Part shown: positions 1 through 8,284 of the stretch, piece after piece | How positions within the stretch are numbered: position 1 is the stretch's first letter | Layout: every line of letters begins with the position of its first letter | Assembly: GCA_964598235.1 (NCBI GenBank) | Contig: CAZRAY010000007.1 | Span: 1-52,990, forward strand | Source of the DNA: UBA652 sp964598235 | GTDB lineage: Bacteria; Pseudomonadota; Gammaproteobacteria; Nitrosococcales; Methylophagaceae | Length of the DNA stretch: 52,990 bases | Reading direction: 5' to 3' | Program-made: the position numbers and the translations under genes | Notes under the pieces: model-generated | The model's database searches: none | What the model saw: the letters and a program-made list of their open reading frames with translations, nothing else | What the model was told of the DNA's origin: nothing

Positions 1-50
1 TACGTCCTAGATGAATGATTGTTCTCGACAGAACCCGGCTTATGGCCGTC

Positions 51-1091
51 TCAATTTTTTTGCTCTAGGTTAAGCAACCATTGCTTTCTATGTAGGCCGC
101 CGCCATACCCCACTAAACTACCATCAGAACCAATCACACGGTGGCAAGGAATGATAATACTGACACGATTATGACCATTTGCGGAGGCAACAGCGCGTAT
201 TGCTTTTGCATTGCCAATGGCAATAGCTTGTTGTTTATAGGTGCGTGTTTGTCCATACGGAATATCTTGTAATATTTTCCACACTGATTTTTGAAAGTCT
301 GTTCCGGGTGTGTCTAGTGCGACAGTGAAGTGCTTTCTTTGCCCTGAAAAATATTCATTCAGTTCAGATTGCACTTGTTTTAGATGCGGGTTGTTCCCCG
401 GCAGAATAACGGCATTTAATCTTTTACAAAGGTCTTTAAATTCGGTTTCTAACATGCGTCGATCGGTAAAATCTAATAGACATATTCCCGATTCTGTTGC
501 ACATGAAAACATAGGGCCAAGCGGTGTAGTGAATCGAATGATGTTGATAATATTTTTGTTTGTGTTGTTTGCAGAATCACCAAAAATAGAACGATAACTT
601 TCATTAAAACCACTGAGCGAGTCATAACCACTTTCGAATGCAGAATCTGTGACTGTTTTTCCTTTTTTGATGCTATTAAAGGCGGTATTGATACGCAACA
701 TTCTTTGATACGAGTGGAAGGTGACATTATAGTGTGCTTTAAACCATCGCCTAATGTGTGATGGTTCGATTCCACGCGCTCTTAAATCTTGATCTTTGAT
801 CCTCAAATAGGGTTGTTCATGCAATTCTTTAATAATTTGTTTCACATAATCGGGAGTCGATTCTTCTTGTTCCATTGGTTTGCAAATTTTACATGGGCGA
901 AATCCATTTTGTAGCGCCTGTTGAACAGTGTTATAAAAAATAACATTTTCAGGTTTAGGCCGTCTTGCACGACAAGAGGGGCGACAGAATATACCCGTTG
1001 TTTTAACCGCCGTAATAAAGATACCCTCATATTGGGTGTTTTTGCTACTGACGATGTCATATTTTTCTTGAAACGTTAATATTGTTTTCAT
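51..1091 (-). CDS. ada: Bifunctional Ada: methylphosphotriester sensor/regulator and O6-methylguanine-DNA methyltransferase
   Basis: A 346-residue protein of the usual Ada length. The N-terminal zinc module shows the four cysteines C36, C40, C67 and C70 (FCRPSC and PCKIC); the first is the expected methyl acceptor from phosphotriesters. An AraC-type helix-turn-helix region follows at about residues 80-180. The C-terminal methyltransferase domain carries the acceptor motif PCHRV with C316 and a GYGGG loop. In the family, self-methylation at the N-terminal Cys turns the protein into an activator of alkylation-repair genes. It lies 9 bp downstream of a P460-like gene on the same strand, so co-transcription is likely. 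Its own ribosome-binding site is weak. Confidence 0.96.
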   Translation of the reverse strand: MKTILTFQEKYDIVSSKNTQYEGIFITAVKTTGIFCRPSCRARRPKPENVIFYNTVQQALQNGFRPCKICKPMEQEESTPDYVKQIIKELHEQPYLRIKDQDLRARGIEPSHIRRWFKAHYNVTFHSYQRMLRINTAFNSIKKGKTVTDSAFESGYDSLSGFNESYRSIFGDSANNTNKNIINIIRFTTPLGPMFSCATESGICLLDFTDRRMLETEFKDLCKRLNAVILPGNNPHLKQVQSELNEYFSGQRKHFTVALDTPGTDFQKSVWKILQDIPYGQTRTYKQQAIAIGNAKAIRAVASANGHNRVSIIIPCHRVIGSDGSLVGYGGGLHRKQWLLNLEQKN

Positions 1092-1100
1092 GAATTATTC

Positions 1101-1595
1101 TTAATCTCTCAGCTCTGAGAATACATGACCTTTCTCTGCCATGGGTGTATGACATTTGAAACAAGCGTTACCGCCATCGGAAACAATACGCGTGATATGG
1201 CTATTACCTTCAAAACCTTCAAATCCCCAGCCACCTGTTTGAGAAAACTTTTCCGTATCTTTATGCATAACTGCAATGAGTTTCCTTGGCCCTTCTTGAA
1301 TTGTTTTGTCTTTTTCAACTGCTTCTAAAAGATCAAAAACGAATCTGGCACCCTCGGAATAATACCCATTTTTGAGTCCTTGCATTGCTTTATCGTCGGC
1401 ATAGATATGATGGAACCCTTTGAAAGCATCTTCGTAGGGATGACCAGATTGTATCAACATGCTTTTCACATGTTCCCATGAGCGATAACCTTCTGGATAG
1501 GGAACCTTCGTAAGCTCAGTATCTTTGTCTGCATACGCTATTGCGAGTGTAGATAAAATGATGCTGATCGCGAGGGTTGGTTTTAATAGTGTCAT
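1101..1595 (-). CDS. Cytochrome P460-like periplasmic c-type haem protein
   Basis: A 164-residue secreted protein. A hydrophobic signal peptide ends near AYA at residue 22, and a single c-type haem site CFKCH lies at residues 145-149 near the C-terminus. The YPEGYRSWEHV segment and the late CxxCH are typical of the cytochrome P460 family, whose members oxidise hydroxylamine or bind nitric oxide in the periplasm. The Lys-haem crosslink of true P460 cannot be judged by eye; a cytochrome c'-beta-like role is an alternative. A GGAG ribosome-binding site precedes the ATG. The gene sits just upstream of ada on the same strand. Confidence 0.82.
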   Translation of the reverse strand: MTLLKPTLAISIILSTLAIAYADKDTELTKVPYPEGYRSWEHVKSMLIQSGHPYEDAFKGFHHIYADDKAMQGLKNGYYSEGARFVFDLLEAVEKDKTIQEGPRKLIAVMHKDTEKFSQTGGWGFEGFEGNSHITRIVSDGGNACFKCHTPMAEKGHVFSELRD

Positions 1596-1928
1596 GATAT
1601 ATCTCCATTAGTGAATAAAATGCTGTTGCAGAAATAGAGTTTAGGCGGACTAATGAGGCGTTGCTACCGAAAACTTAACAAGTATGTTTTAGCTTGTTTG
1701 TGGCTATTTCCGCAGTATCCCCTTTATTTTTCATTTCTGGAAAATAAATCCCACATTATTTTTTATGGTGGTAAACAAGCCATTTTGTCTAGAATTCACT
1801 TTAACTTGTGAAGGCATTCTTTTGATAAAAAAGCAGTCCTGCTTGTCGCATGAATCGTTGTTTTTCTCCCACTTTGGATCGTTAGCTAAGTCATTGAGCA
1901 ATAAAGGTGATTTTATTGTTTTAAGGAC

Positions 1929-1957
1929 TTGACGATGGCGATCTACACCCTTAGTAT
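1929..1957 (+). promoter_or_regulatory. Predicted sigma70 promoter of the dcw cluster (Pmra)
   Basis: TTGACG (1929-1934) and TAGTAT (1952-1957) are separated by 17 bp. This predicts a transcript start near 1964, right at the first MraZ-type repeat and about 50 nt before the mraZ GTG. The position matches the strong mra promoter known in other gammaproteobacteria. Confidence 0.75.
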
Positions 1958-1964
1958 GTGAATT

Positions 1965-1994
1965 GTGGGTAAAAGTGGATCAAAGTAGATCAAA
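1965..1994 (+). promoter_or_regulatory. MraZ-type operator: three 10-bp direct repeats
   Basis: Three consecutive 10-bp units read GTGGGTAAAA, GTGGATCAAA and GTAGATCAAA, degrading from left to right. Repeats of a TGGG-type core spaced one helical turn apart upstream of mraZ are the known target of MraZ, which represses its own cluster in E. coli. Here they start at the predicted transcript start and lie between the promoter and the mraZ ribosome-binding site. Autoregulation is inferred from this arrangement. Confidence 0.8.
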
Positions 1995-2013
1995 CAATTT
2001 TGAGGATGACAAC

Positions 2014-2466
2014 GTGTTTCGAGGTGTAGCAACTTTCAATTTGGATGCAAAAGGACGAATGGCGATTCCCGCTAAGTTTCGTCGGCATTTGGATGTGTGT
2101 TGTGAAGGCCGTTTGGTGGTGACAGTTGATCATTCTGATCATTGCTTGCAGCTTTATCCTTTGCCTGAATGGGAAGCGGTGGAACAGAAATTAGCCGAGC
2201 TACCTAGCTTAAACCCGCAAGTGCGCCGTTTAAAGCGGATGCTATTGGGCTATGCCACGGAATGCGAAATGGATGCCAATGGCCGGATTTTATTGCCTGC
2301 GAAATTACGTGAGTTTGCAGACATTACCAAAAGCACGGTGATGATAGGCCAAGGTAATAAATTTGAATTATGGAATGAAGCAACATGGAACACGCTGATG
2401 GATGCATGTTTGGCAGAAGATTTTGGTGATATTTTACCCGCTGAATTAGAAAACCTCTCCATTTAG
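2014..2466 (+). CDS. mraZ: Transcriptional regulator MraZ
   Basis: A 150-residue protein beginning FRGVATFNLDAKGRMAIPAK after the start, the canonical N-terminus of the family, with two AbrB-like swapped-hairpin repeats (second copy around DANGRILLPAKLRE). I chose GTG at 2014 because a GAGGA ribosome-binding site lies 7 nt upstream and E. coli MraZ has a similar length (152). An in-frame TTG at 1963 would translate the operator itself and sits at or before the predicted transcript start. MraZ binds DNA as a ring-shaped oligomer and represses the dcw operon. It is followed immediately by rsmH. Confidence 0.95.
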   Translation: MFRGVATFNLDAKGRMAIPAKFRRHLDVCCEGRLVVTVDHSDHCLQLYPLPEWEAVEQKLAELPSLNPQVRRLKRMLLGYATECEMDANGRILLPAKLREFADITKSTVMIGQGNKFELWNEATWNTLMDACLAEDFGDILPAELENLSI

Positions 2467-2474
2467 GACGCATG

Positions 2475-3422
2475 ATGACGCAGACGTTACCACAACAATC
2501 AGCACATTTACCGGTCTTGATAAACGAGGCGATCGCTGGATTGGCGGTGAAAGAATCAGGCCTCTATATAGATGGTACCTTTGGTCGTGGGGGGCACGCG
2601 CGGGCGGTTTTATCGCTGCTTTCTGAATCAGGACAACTATTAGGCTTAGATAAAGACCCAGAGGCGATTGCAACGGGTGAGGCATTAGCGGTGGAAGATA
2701 GCCGATTTTCAGTTGCACAATGTTCTTTTGCTGAGATGACTGCTGAGATTACTGCACGTGGTTGGGCGGGTGAGGTGGATGGCATTTTATTGGATTTAGG
2801 GGTGTCATCGCCACAATTAGATGTGGCAGAACGCGGTTTTAGTTTTCAAAAAGATGGGCCACTTGATATGCGGATGGATCCGACATCGGGTATGAGCGCT
2901 GCGGAATGGTTGGCAACAGCGGATGAAGCCGATATCGCAAATATCATTAAAACATTGGGTGAAGAGCGTTATGGTAAGCGGATTGCTCGAGCGATTGTTG
3001 AGCAACGCGAAATCGCGCCACTGACGACAACCCGTGAGTTGGCAATCTTAGTCGATAAGGCGAGCCCTTCGCGTGAAAAACATAAACATCCTGCAACGCG
3101 GACTTTTCAGGCAATTCGCATTCATATTAATAATGAGTTGGATGATATTCGCGAAGGATTGATTCAGGCTTTGGATATGCTGGCGGTCGGTGGTCGGCTA
3201 GTGGTGATCAGTTTTCATTCTTTGGAAGATCGCATTGTGAAGCGTTATTTTCGGGATGAAGCGCTGGGCGATGATATGCCCGCCCATTTCCCCATTCGGG
3301 CAGATGAATTGAATCCGAGGGTGAAGCTTATCGGGAAAGCAATTAAGGCATCCGATGCAGAATTGGCGATGAATCCACGGGCACGTAGTGCCGTGTTACG
3401 GATTGTGGAGAAATTGGCATGA
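2475..3422 (+). CDS. rsmH: 16S rRNA (cytosine1402-N4)-methyltransferase
   Basis: About 315 residues, normal for RsmH (MraW). The SAM-binding motif DGTFGRGGHA lies near the N-terminus and the conserved LDLGVSSPQLD and HSLEDRIVKRYF segments are present. The enzyme methylates N4 of C1402 in the ribosomal P site. Two adjacent ATGs occur at 2472 and 2475; the second has better spacing (6 nt) from AGGA at 2465-2468, which overlaps the mraZ stop. The stop overlaps the ftsL start by 4 nt (ATGA), suggesting coupling. Confidence 0.97.
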   Translation: MTQTLPQQSAHLPVLINEAIAGLAVKESGLYIDGTFGRGGHARAVLSLLSESGQLLGLDKDPEAIATGEALAVEDSRFSVAQCSFAEMTAEITARGWAGEVDGILLDLGVSSPQLDVAERGFSFQKDGPLDMRMDPTSGMSAAEWLATADEADIANIIKTLGEERYGKRIARAIVEQREIAPLTTTRELAILVDKASPSREKHKHPATRTFQAIRIHINNELDDIREGLIQALDMLAVGGRLVVISFHSLEDRIVKRYFRDEALGDDMPAHFPIRADELNPRVKLIGKAIKASDAELAMNPRARSAVLRIVEKLA

Positions 3423-3706
3423 TGCATGCAATTGCGATGTTGATTAAAAGCCAATTACCGATGCTAGTGATGTTGTTAGCGGTATTAGCCTCTGCGGTGG
3501 CCGTATTTTATACCAAACATAGCAGCCGTAAATCCTTTGTTGTATTACAAAATTTACAACATACGCGTGATAAGTTGAACGAAGAATGGGGACGCCTATT
3601 GATCGAGCAAAGCACCTGGTCTGGCCCTGCACGGGTAGAGCAAGAAGCGAGACATCGTTTACAAATGCAATTGCCTACAACCGGTAGTATTGAGGTGATC
3701 AAATAA
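3419..3706 (+). CDS. ftsL: Cell division protein FtsL
   Basis: A 95-residue bitopic membrane protein: a short cytoplasmic N-terminus, one transmembrane helix at about residues 13-31, and a periplasmic coiled-coil (LQNLQHTRDKLNEEWGRLLIEQSTW). The EWGRLLLEQSTW-like segment is diagnostic of FtsL. It joins FtsB and FtsQ in the divisome and activates FtsW-FtsI. The start overlaps the rsmH stop (ATGA) and the stop shares one base with the ftsI ATG, so expression is probably coupled both ways. Confidence 0.94.
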   Translation: MMHAIAMLIKSQLPMLVMLLAVLASAVAVFYTKHSSRKSFVVLQNLQHTRDKLNEEWGRLLIEQSTWSGPARVEQEARHRLQMQLPTTGSIEVIK

Positions 3707-5421
3707 TGGCGCGCGCTCAAAAAAATCGTGCGAATACAACGATTAGCCCTTGGCGTTTGCGAGTGGTGCGGGCGGTGTTTTTAGCGGTATTAGCAGGTTT
3801 GGCGGGAAAATTATTCTTGCTGCAGATTGTGAATATGTCTTTTTTGCAAGAAAAAGCGAGCCAACGCCATGTGCGATATGTCTCCGTGCCTGCCCATCGT
3901 GGGATGATTTTGGATCGTCGAGGTGAACCACTCGCTATCAGCACACCGGTGCCGTCTGTTTTTGCTAATCCACGGATGATGGATTCAAATGATCCCAAAT
4001 TGAAACAGTTGGCTTATTTATTAAAGCTAGATTACAAAGCGACACAGCGCAAAATTAAAGCAAGAAGCAGCAGTAGTTTTTTATATTTAAAACGACGGGT
4101 GATGCCCGATATTGCGAAACAGGTGATGGCGCTGGATATTAAGGGCGTGTCTTTACAACGGGAATATAAACGTTATTACCCAACAGGTGAAGTCGTTTCG
4201 CATTTGATTGGGTTTACCAATGTTGATGATGTTGGCCAGGAAGGTTTGGAATTAACCTTTGACGATCGTTTACAAGGCGAGCTGGGTAAAAAACGCATGA
4301 TTCGGGATCGAAAAGGGGCGTTCATTGAAGGTGGCGAAACGATTAAGGTTGATCGGCCAGGTGAAAATTTGAATTTAAGCCTCGATTTACGGATTCAATA
4401 CCTTGCCTATCAGTCTTTAAAAGCAGCGGTGGAAAAGCATAAAGCAAGATCGGGTTCGGCGGTGGTATTGGATGTGCGTACGGGTGAGGTGCTGGCGATG
4501 GTGAATCAGCCTTCGTTTAATCCGAATAACCGCCGTGGGGTGAAGTTGGATGTGTTTCGAAATCGTGCGGTAACCAATTTATATGAACCTGGTTCGACGG
4601 TGAAACCTTTTACGGTGACAGCGGCGTTGGACTCAGGCAAATTTACAACGGAAACCATTATTGATACCAGCCCGGGTTCATTCCAAGTGGCGAAGGGTTT
4701 TACGGTTAAAGATACGCATGATTATGGTGCGGTGAATTTAGCGACATTGATTCAGAAATCGAGCAATGTGGGCGCCAGCAAAATTGCGATGGAATTGGCA
4801 CCAGAAGAATTATGGGATGTGTTTTCTAAATTTGGATTGGGCCATAAAACAGATGGCAATTTTCCGGGTGAAGCAACAGGCAGACTGCCGAATCAAAAAA
4901 CATGGCGGAAACTAGAGCGGGCATCTTTATCCTATGGTTATGCGTTGACCTTAACGCCATTGCAGCTAGCACGGGCTTATATGGTGATTGCAAATGATGG
5001 TAAGTTGCAGCCAGTTCGTTTTATGAAATCAGATAATGTACCTGTCGGCAAGCAAGTATTTGAACCTGAATTGATGACGACGATTCGTGAAATGATGGAA
5101 GGGGTGGTGCAAGCTGGCGGTACGGCGACGCGTGCGGCAGTGCCTTTCTATAGCGTGGCAGGAAAAACGGGCACGGCAAAGCGGCATATTGCCAGTGGTT
5201 ATCAAGATGGCCATTATATTGCGTCGTTTGCAGGGATGATTCCAGCGAAAGATCCACGATTAGTAATGGTGGTGATGATCGATGATCCGCGTGGTGGCAC
5301 CTATTTTGGTGGCACGGTGGCGGCACCGGTATTTTCTGAGGTAATGACGGGTGCGATGCGTTTATTGAATATTGCACCGGATGCTGTGCCTGAGCCTGTC
5401 ATGCAGGTGGCAGCACAATGA
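3706..5421 (+). CDS. ftsI: Peptidoglycan D,D-transpeptidase FtsI (PBP3)
   Basis: A 571-residue class B penicillin-binding protein. It has a basic N-terminus, one transmembrane anchor at about 20-44, a pedestal domain (RRGEPLAIS, GLE motifs), and the transpeptidase domain with all three catalytic motifs: STVK 297-300 (nucleophile S297), SSN 352-354 and KTGT 487-490. It crosslinks septal peptidoglycan with FtsW, which is encoded in the same cluster. The length is close to E. coli FtsI (588). It overlaps murE by 4 nt (ATGA). Confidence 0.98.
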   Translation: MARAQKNRANTTISPWRLRVVRAVFLAVLAGLAGKLFLLQIVNMSFLQEKASQRHVRYVSVPAHRGMILDRRGEPLAISTPVPSVFANPRMMDSNDPKLKQLAYLLKLDYKATQRKIKARSSSSFLYLKRRVMPDIAKQVMALDIKGVSLQREYKRYYPTGEVVSHLIGFTNVDDVGQEGLELTFDDRLQGELGKKRMIRDRKGAFIEGGETIKVDRPGENLNLSLDLRIQYLAYQSLKAAVEKHKARSGSAVVLDVRTGEVLAMVNQPSFNPNNRRGVKLDVFRNRAVTNLYEPGSTVKPFTVTAALDSGKFTTETIIDTSPGSFQVAKGFTVKDTHDYGAVNLATLIQKSSNVGASKIAMELAPEELWDVFSKFGLGHKTDGNFPGEATGRLPNQKTWRKLERASLSYGYALTLTPLQLARAYMVIANDGKLQPVRFMKSDNVPVGKQVFEPELMTTIREMMEGVVQAGGTATRAAVPFYSVAGKTGTAKRHIASGYQDGHYIASFAGMIPAKDPRLVMVVMIDDPRGGTYFGGTVAAPVFSEVMTGAMRLLNIAPDAVPEPVMQVAAQ

Positions 5422-6923
5422 GTGTGTTATTAAACTCTTTGCTCGTTGGCTTTATGGCGCAGCCGGTGGATATGGAACTTGTTGTGTCGAGCATGAGTTT
5501 GGATAGCCGAACTGTGCAACAAAATGGCTTGTTTTTAGCGCTCGCAACAGATCCAGAAATGCGATCGCAGCATATTGAAATGGCATTGACGGCACAAGTG
5601 AGTGCGATTGTATTTGATAGGGATATCCCGCTGAACTCAACGGAAATGGCACAAATCACAACGCAGAATGTGGCTGTCTTTGCGGTATCGAATTTACAGC
5701 AAAAAACCAGTGAGATTGCGGCTCGATTTTATGGGCATCCCTCGTTGGCATTAACAGTGATTGCAGTGACGGGCACCAATGGTAAAACATCGGTCAGTCA
5801 GTTTATTGCCCAGATATTATCGCAGTCTGGCATCGATTGCGGTGTGATTGGCACGTTGGGCGCAGGACGATTAGGTGATATGCATACAACGGGCATGACA
5901 ACGCCTGATCCGGTGAGCTTACAGAAAGAATTATTAGCGCTAGCCCAGCAAGGTGCATCACATGTTGTTATTGAGGCATCGTCTCATGCATTGGCACAAG
6001 GGCGTCTTAATAGTGTGGCGGTTGATTGTGCTGTGTTGACCAATTTGAGCCGAGATCATTTAGATTACCACCATGATATGGCGGATTATGCTGCGGCAAA
6101 AAGACGGTTATTTGAATTAGACAACGTGCGACATGCAGTGTTAAATATTGCAGATGAATTTGGTGTTTCATTAGCGACGATGTTGTCTGGAAAAACATCG
6201 GTTAATAGTGTGACCTACTCTAGCCAATCCAATGCCGATATCGATACAAGCCAGATACAAACAAGCACGGCGGGTGTGCAGTTTAATATCGCTACACCCT
6301 GGGGCAATGCGCGGGTAAAAAGCAGTCTATTAGGTCGATTTAATGTTGATAATTTATTGGCAGCATTAGCGAGTGTGGTGTCATTAGGCTTGCCATTCGA
6401 GAATGCGGTGGCGGCATTAGCGGCCTGCGAACCCGCAGCGGGTCGGATGCAGCGTTATGGTGGTGAACATAATCAGCCATTAGTGATTGTTGATTATGCA
6501 CATACCCCGGCTGCCTTGCAGCAAGCCTTGCAGTCACTGCGCGCGCATTTACCTATTGGCGGTCAACTTTGTTGTGTGTTTGGTTGTGGTGGCGAACGGG
6601 ATCAGGGGAAACGACCTCAGATGGGCAAGATTGCTCAAGCTGAAGCGGATAAGGTCGTGGTGACCGATGATAATCCGCGAGGTGATGACAATCTAGCCAT
6701 TATCCAAGAGATTTTGGGAGGCATGTCAAATACAGCCGACGTTAGCACCCAATCTGACCGCAAAATTGCGATTACAGAGGCGGTGTTAGTCGCGGGCCAA
6801 AATGACATTGTCTTAGTCGCGGGAAAGGGGCATGAGGATTATCAAGAAATCGCAGGCACGCGTTTGCATTTTGATGATGCCGCTGTCGTGCAATCTGCTT
6901 TAGCAGCGAGGGTGGCGGCATGA
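5418..6923 (+). CDS. murE: UDP-MurNAc-tripeptide synthetase MurE (meso-diaminopimelate-adding)
   Basis: A 501-residue Mur ligase. The ATP-binding loop TGTNGKTS lies at 118-125, the probable carbamoylated lysine is K228 (YAAAKRR), and the DNPR motif at 418-421 is the signature for meso-diaminopimelate rather than lysine. It adds the third peptide residue to UDP-MurNAc-Ala-Glu in the cytoplasm. ATGA overlaps link it to ftsI upstream and murF downstream. The DNPR motif supports a Gram-negative peptidoglycan chemotype. Confidence 0.97.
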   Translation: MSVLLNSLLVGFMAQPVDMELVVSSMSLDSRTVQQNGLFLALATDPEMRSQHIEMALTAQVSAIVFDRDIPLNSTEMAQITTQNVAVFAVSNLQQKTSEIAARFYGHPSLALTVIAVTGTNGKTSVSQFIAQILSQSGIDCGVIGTLGAGRLGDMHTTGMTTPDPVSLQKELLALAQQGASHVVIEASSHALAQGRLNSVAVDCAVLTNLSRDHLDYHHDMADYAAAKRRLFELDNVRHAVLNIADEFGVSLATMLSGKTSVNSVTYSSQSNADIDTSQIQTSTAGVQFNIATPWGNARVKSSLLGRFNVDNLLAALASVVSLGLPFENAVAALAACEPAAGRMQRYGGEHNQPLVIVDYAHTPAALQQALQSLRAHLPIGGQLCCVFGCGGERDQGKRPQMGKIAQAEADKVVVTDDNPRGDDNLAIIQEILGGMSNTADVSTQSDRKIAITEAVLVAGQNDIVLVAGKGHEDYQEIAGTRLHFDDAAVVQSALAARVAA

Positions 6924-8281
6924 GTATGCAATTATCGCTTTCTCAAATAGCCAATTTATTAATGCTACCTAATCCAATGGAGAAGGAACTGCTTGTAACG
7001 GGTGCGGTAATTGATAGCCGTCAGATACAGGCTGGGAATTTATTTGTGGCCTTGGCAGGTGAACGGGTCAATGGGCATGATTATATTGCAAAAGCGCGTG
7101 AGGCGGGGGCGAGCGTTGCCTTAGTATCTCAGCAACAGCCGGATGCATTACCACAATTGGTGGTTGATGATGTGGTGGCTGCTTTTGGCAAAATCGCACA
7201 TTTTTGGCGGACACAATGTTCCGCTAAATTAATAGCAATCACGGGGAGCAATGGTAAAACCACGGTGAAAGAAATGGTGGCCGCTATTTTAAGGCAGTGT
7301 GGCAATGTGGTGGCAACGCAGGGTAATTTGAATAATGAGCTCGGTGTACCGCTGACACTATGTCGTTTGGCTACGGATACGGATTATGCTGTCATTGAAA
7401 TGGGCGCGAGTCACGTAGGTGAAATTGCACGGTTAACAGCGATGGCACAACCTCAAGTGGCGTTGATTAATAATGTGGCTGCGGCGCATTTGGAAGGGTT
7501 TGGTAGTGTTGAGGCGATTGCCACTGCAAAAGGCGAAATTTTCTCAGGGCTAACGTTAGATGGTACGGGAATTTTCAATGCAGACATGGCGTTTGTGCCT
7601 CAGTGGGAAGCACTCTTGACCGACCGGCATATCCAATCTTTCTCAGTGAAGGGTCCCGCCGATTTAACGGCTAATGATTTACAGGTAGGTGGCGCAGGGA
7701 GTCATTTTATGGTGCAGATCAATAATGCATTTCACGCTATCGAGTTGCCTTTATTGGGGCAACATAATGTGTCGAATGCGTTAGCCGCGATTGCCGTGGC
7801 GACGGCCTTGGATGTGCCTGTTTCGGCGATTGAAAAAGGATTGGGAACGGTCAATCCTGCACCCCATCGCTTGCAAGCACGTGCAGGGGTCAATGGCGCA
7901 CAACTCCTAGATGATAGCTATAACGCTAATCCTGCTTCTTTTGAGCAGGCGTTAGCTGTGTTACAAGATTTGGTAGGCATGCATTGGGTGGCGCTAGGTG
8001 ATTTTGGGGAATTGGGTGAAGAGACAATTTCATTACATACTCAATTAGGCGAAGCCGCTAAAGCAGCGGGTGTTAGCCGCTTATTTACAGTGGGCGACGA
8101 TAGCCAATATGCCAGTACGGCCTTCGGGACTGGCGCAACCCACTTCACAGATCAAACTGCACTACAGCAACATTTAGCAACGGTATTACACCCAGAGGTG
8201 ACCTTACTCATTAAAGGCTCACGTTTTATGGCATTGGATAGGCTAGCAGATACGCTGGCTATAACAGCACAGGAAGGATAA
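6920..8281 (+). CDS. murF: UDP-MurNAc-tripeptide:D-Ala-D-Ala ligase MurF
   Basis: A 453-residue Mur ligase, the same size as E. coli MurF (452). The ATP loop TGSNGKTT lies at 108-115, followed by the Mur central domain and a C-terminal domain with a DDSYNANP segment typical of MurF. It adds D-Ala-D-Ala, made by the Ddl enzyme encoded further along the cluster. It overlaps murE by 4 nt. Its last codons contain AGGAAGGA, which serves as the ribosome-binding site of mraY. Confidence 0.97.
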   Translation: MSMQLSLSQIANLLMLPNPMEKELLVTGAVIDSRQIQAGNLFVALAGERVNGHDYIAKAREAGASVALVSQQQPDALPQLVVDDVVAAFGKIAHFWRTQCSAKLIAITGSNGKTTVKEMVAAILRQCGNVVATQGNLNNELGVPLTLCRLATDTDYAVIEMGASHVGEIARLTAMAQPQVALINNVAAAHLEGFGSVEAIATAKGEIFSGLTLDGTGIFNADMAFVPQWEALLTDRHIQSFSVKGPADLTANDLQVGGAGSHFMVQINNAFHAIELPLLGQHNVSNALAAIAVATALDVPVSAIEKGLGTVNPAPHRLQARAGVNGAQLLDDSYNANPASFEQALAVLQDLVGMHWVALGDFGELGEETISLHTQLGEAAKAAGVSRLFTVGDDSQYASTAFGTGATHFTDQTALQQHLATVLHPEVTLLIKGSRFMALDRLADTLAITAQEG

Positions 8282-8284
8282 AAA

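Larger units (their letters stand above)
1596..2013. other. Intergenic region between the P460-like gene and mraZ
   Basis: A 418-bp region separating the minus-strand P460-ada pair from the plus-strand dcw cluster. I see no convincing gene in it. The right end holds the mra promoter and MraZ-type operator, listed separately. The left half is AT-rich and presumably holds the P460-ada promoter, but no clear -35/-10 pair stands out on that strand. Confidence 0.7.
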
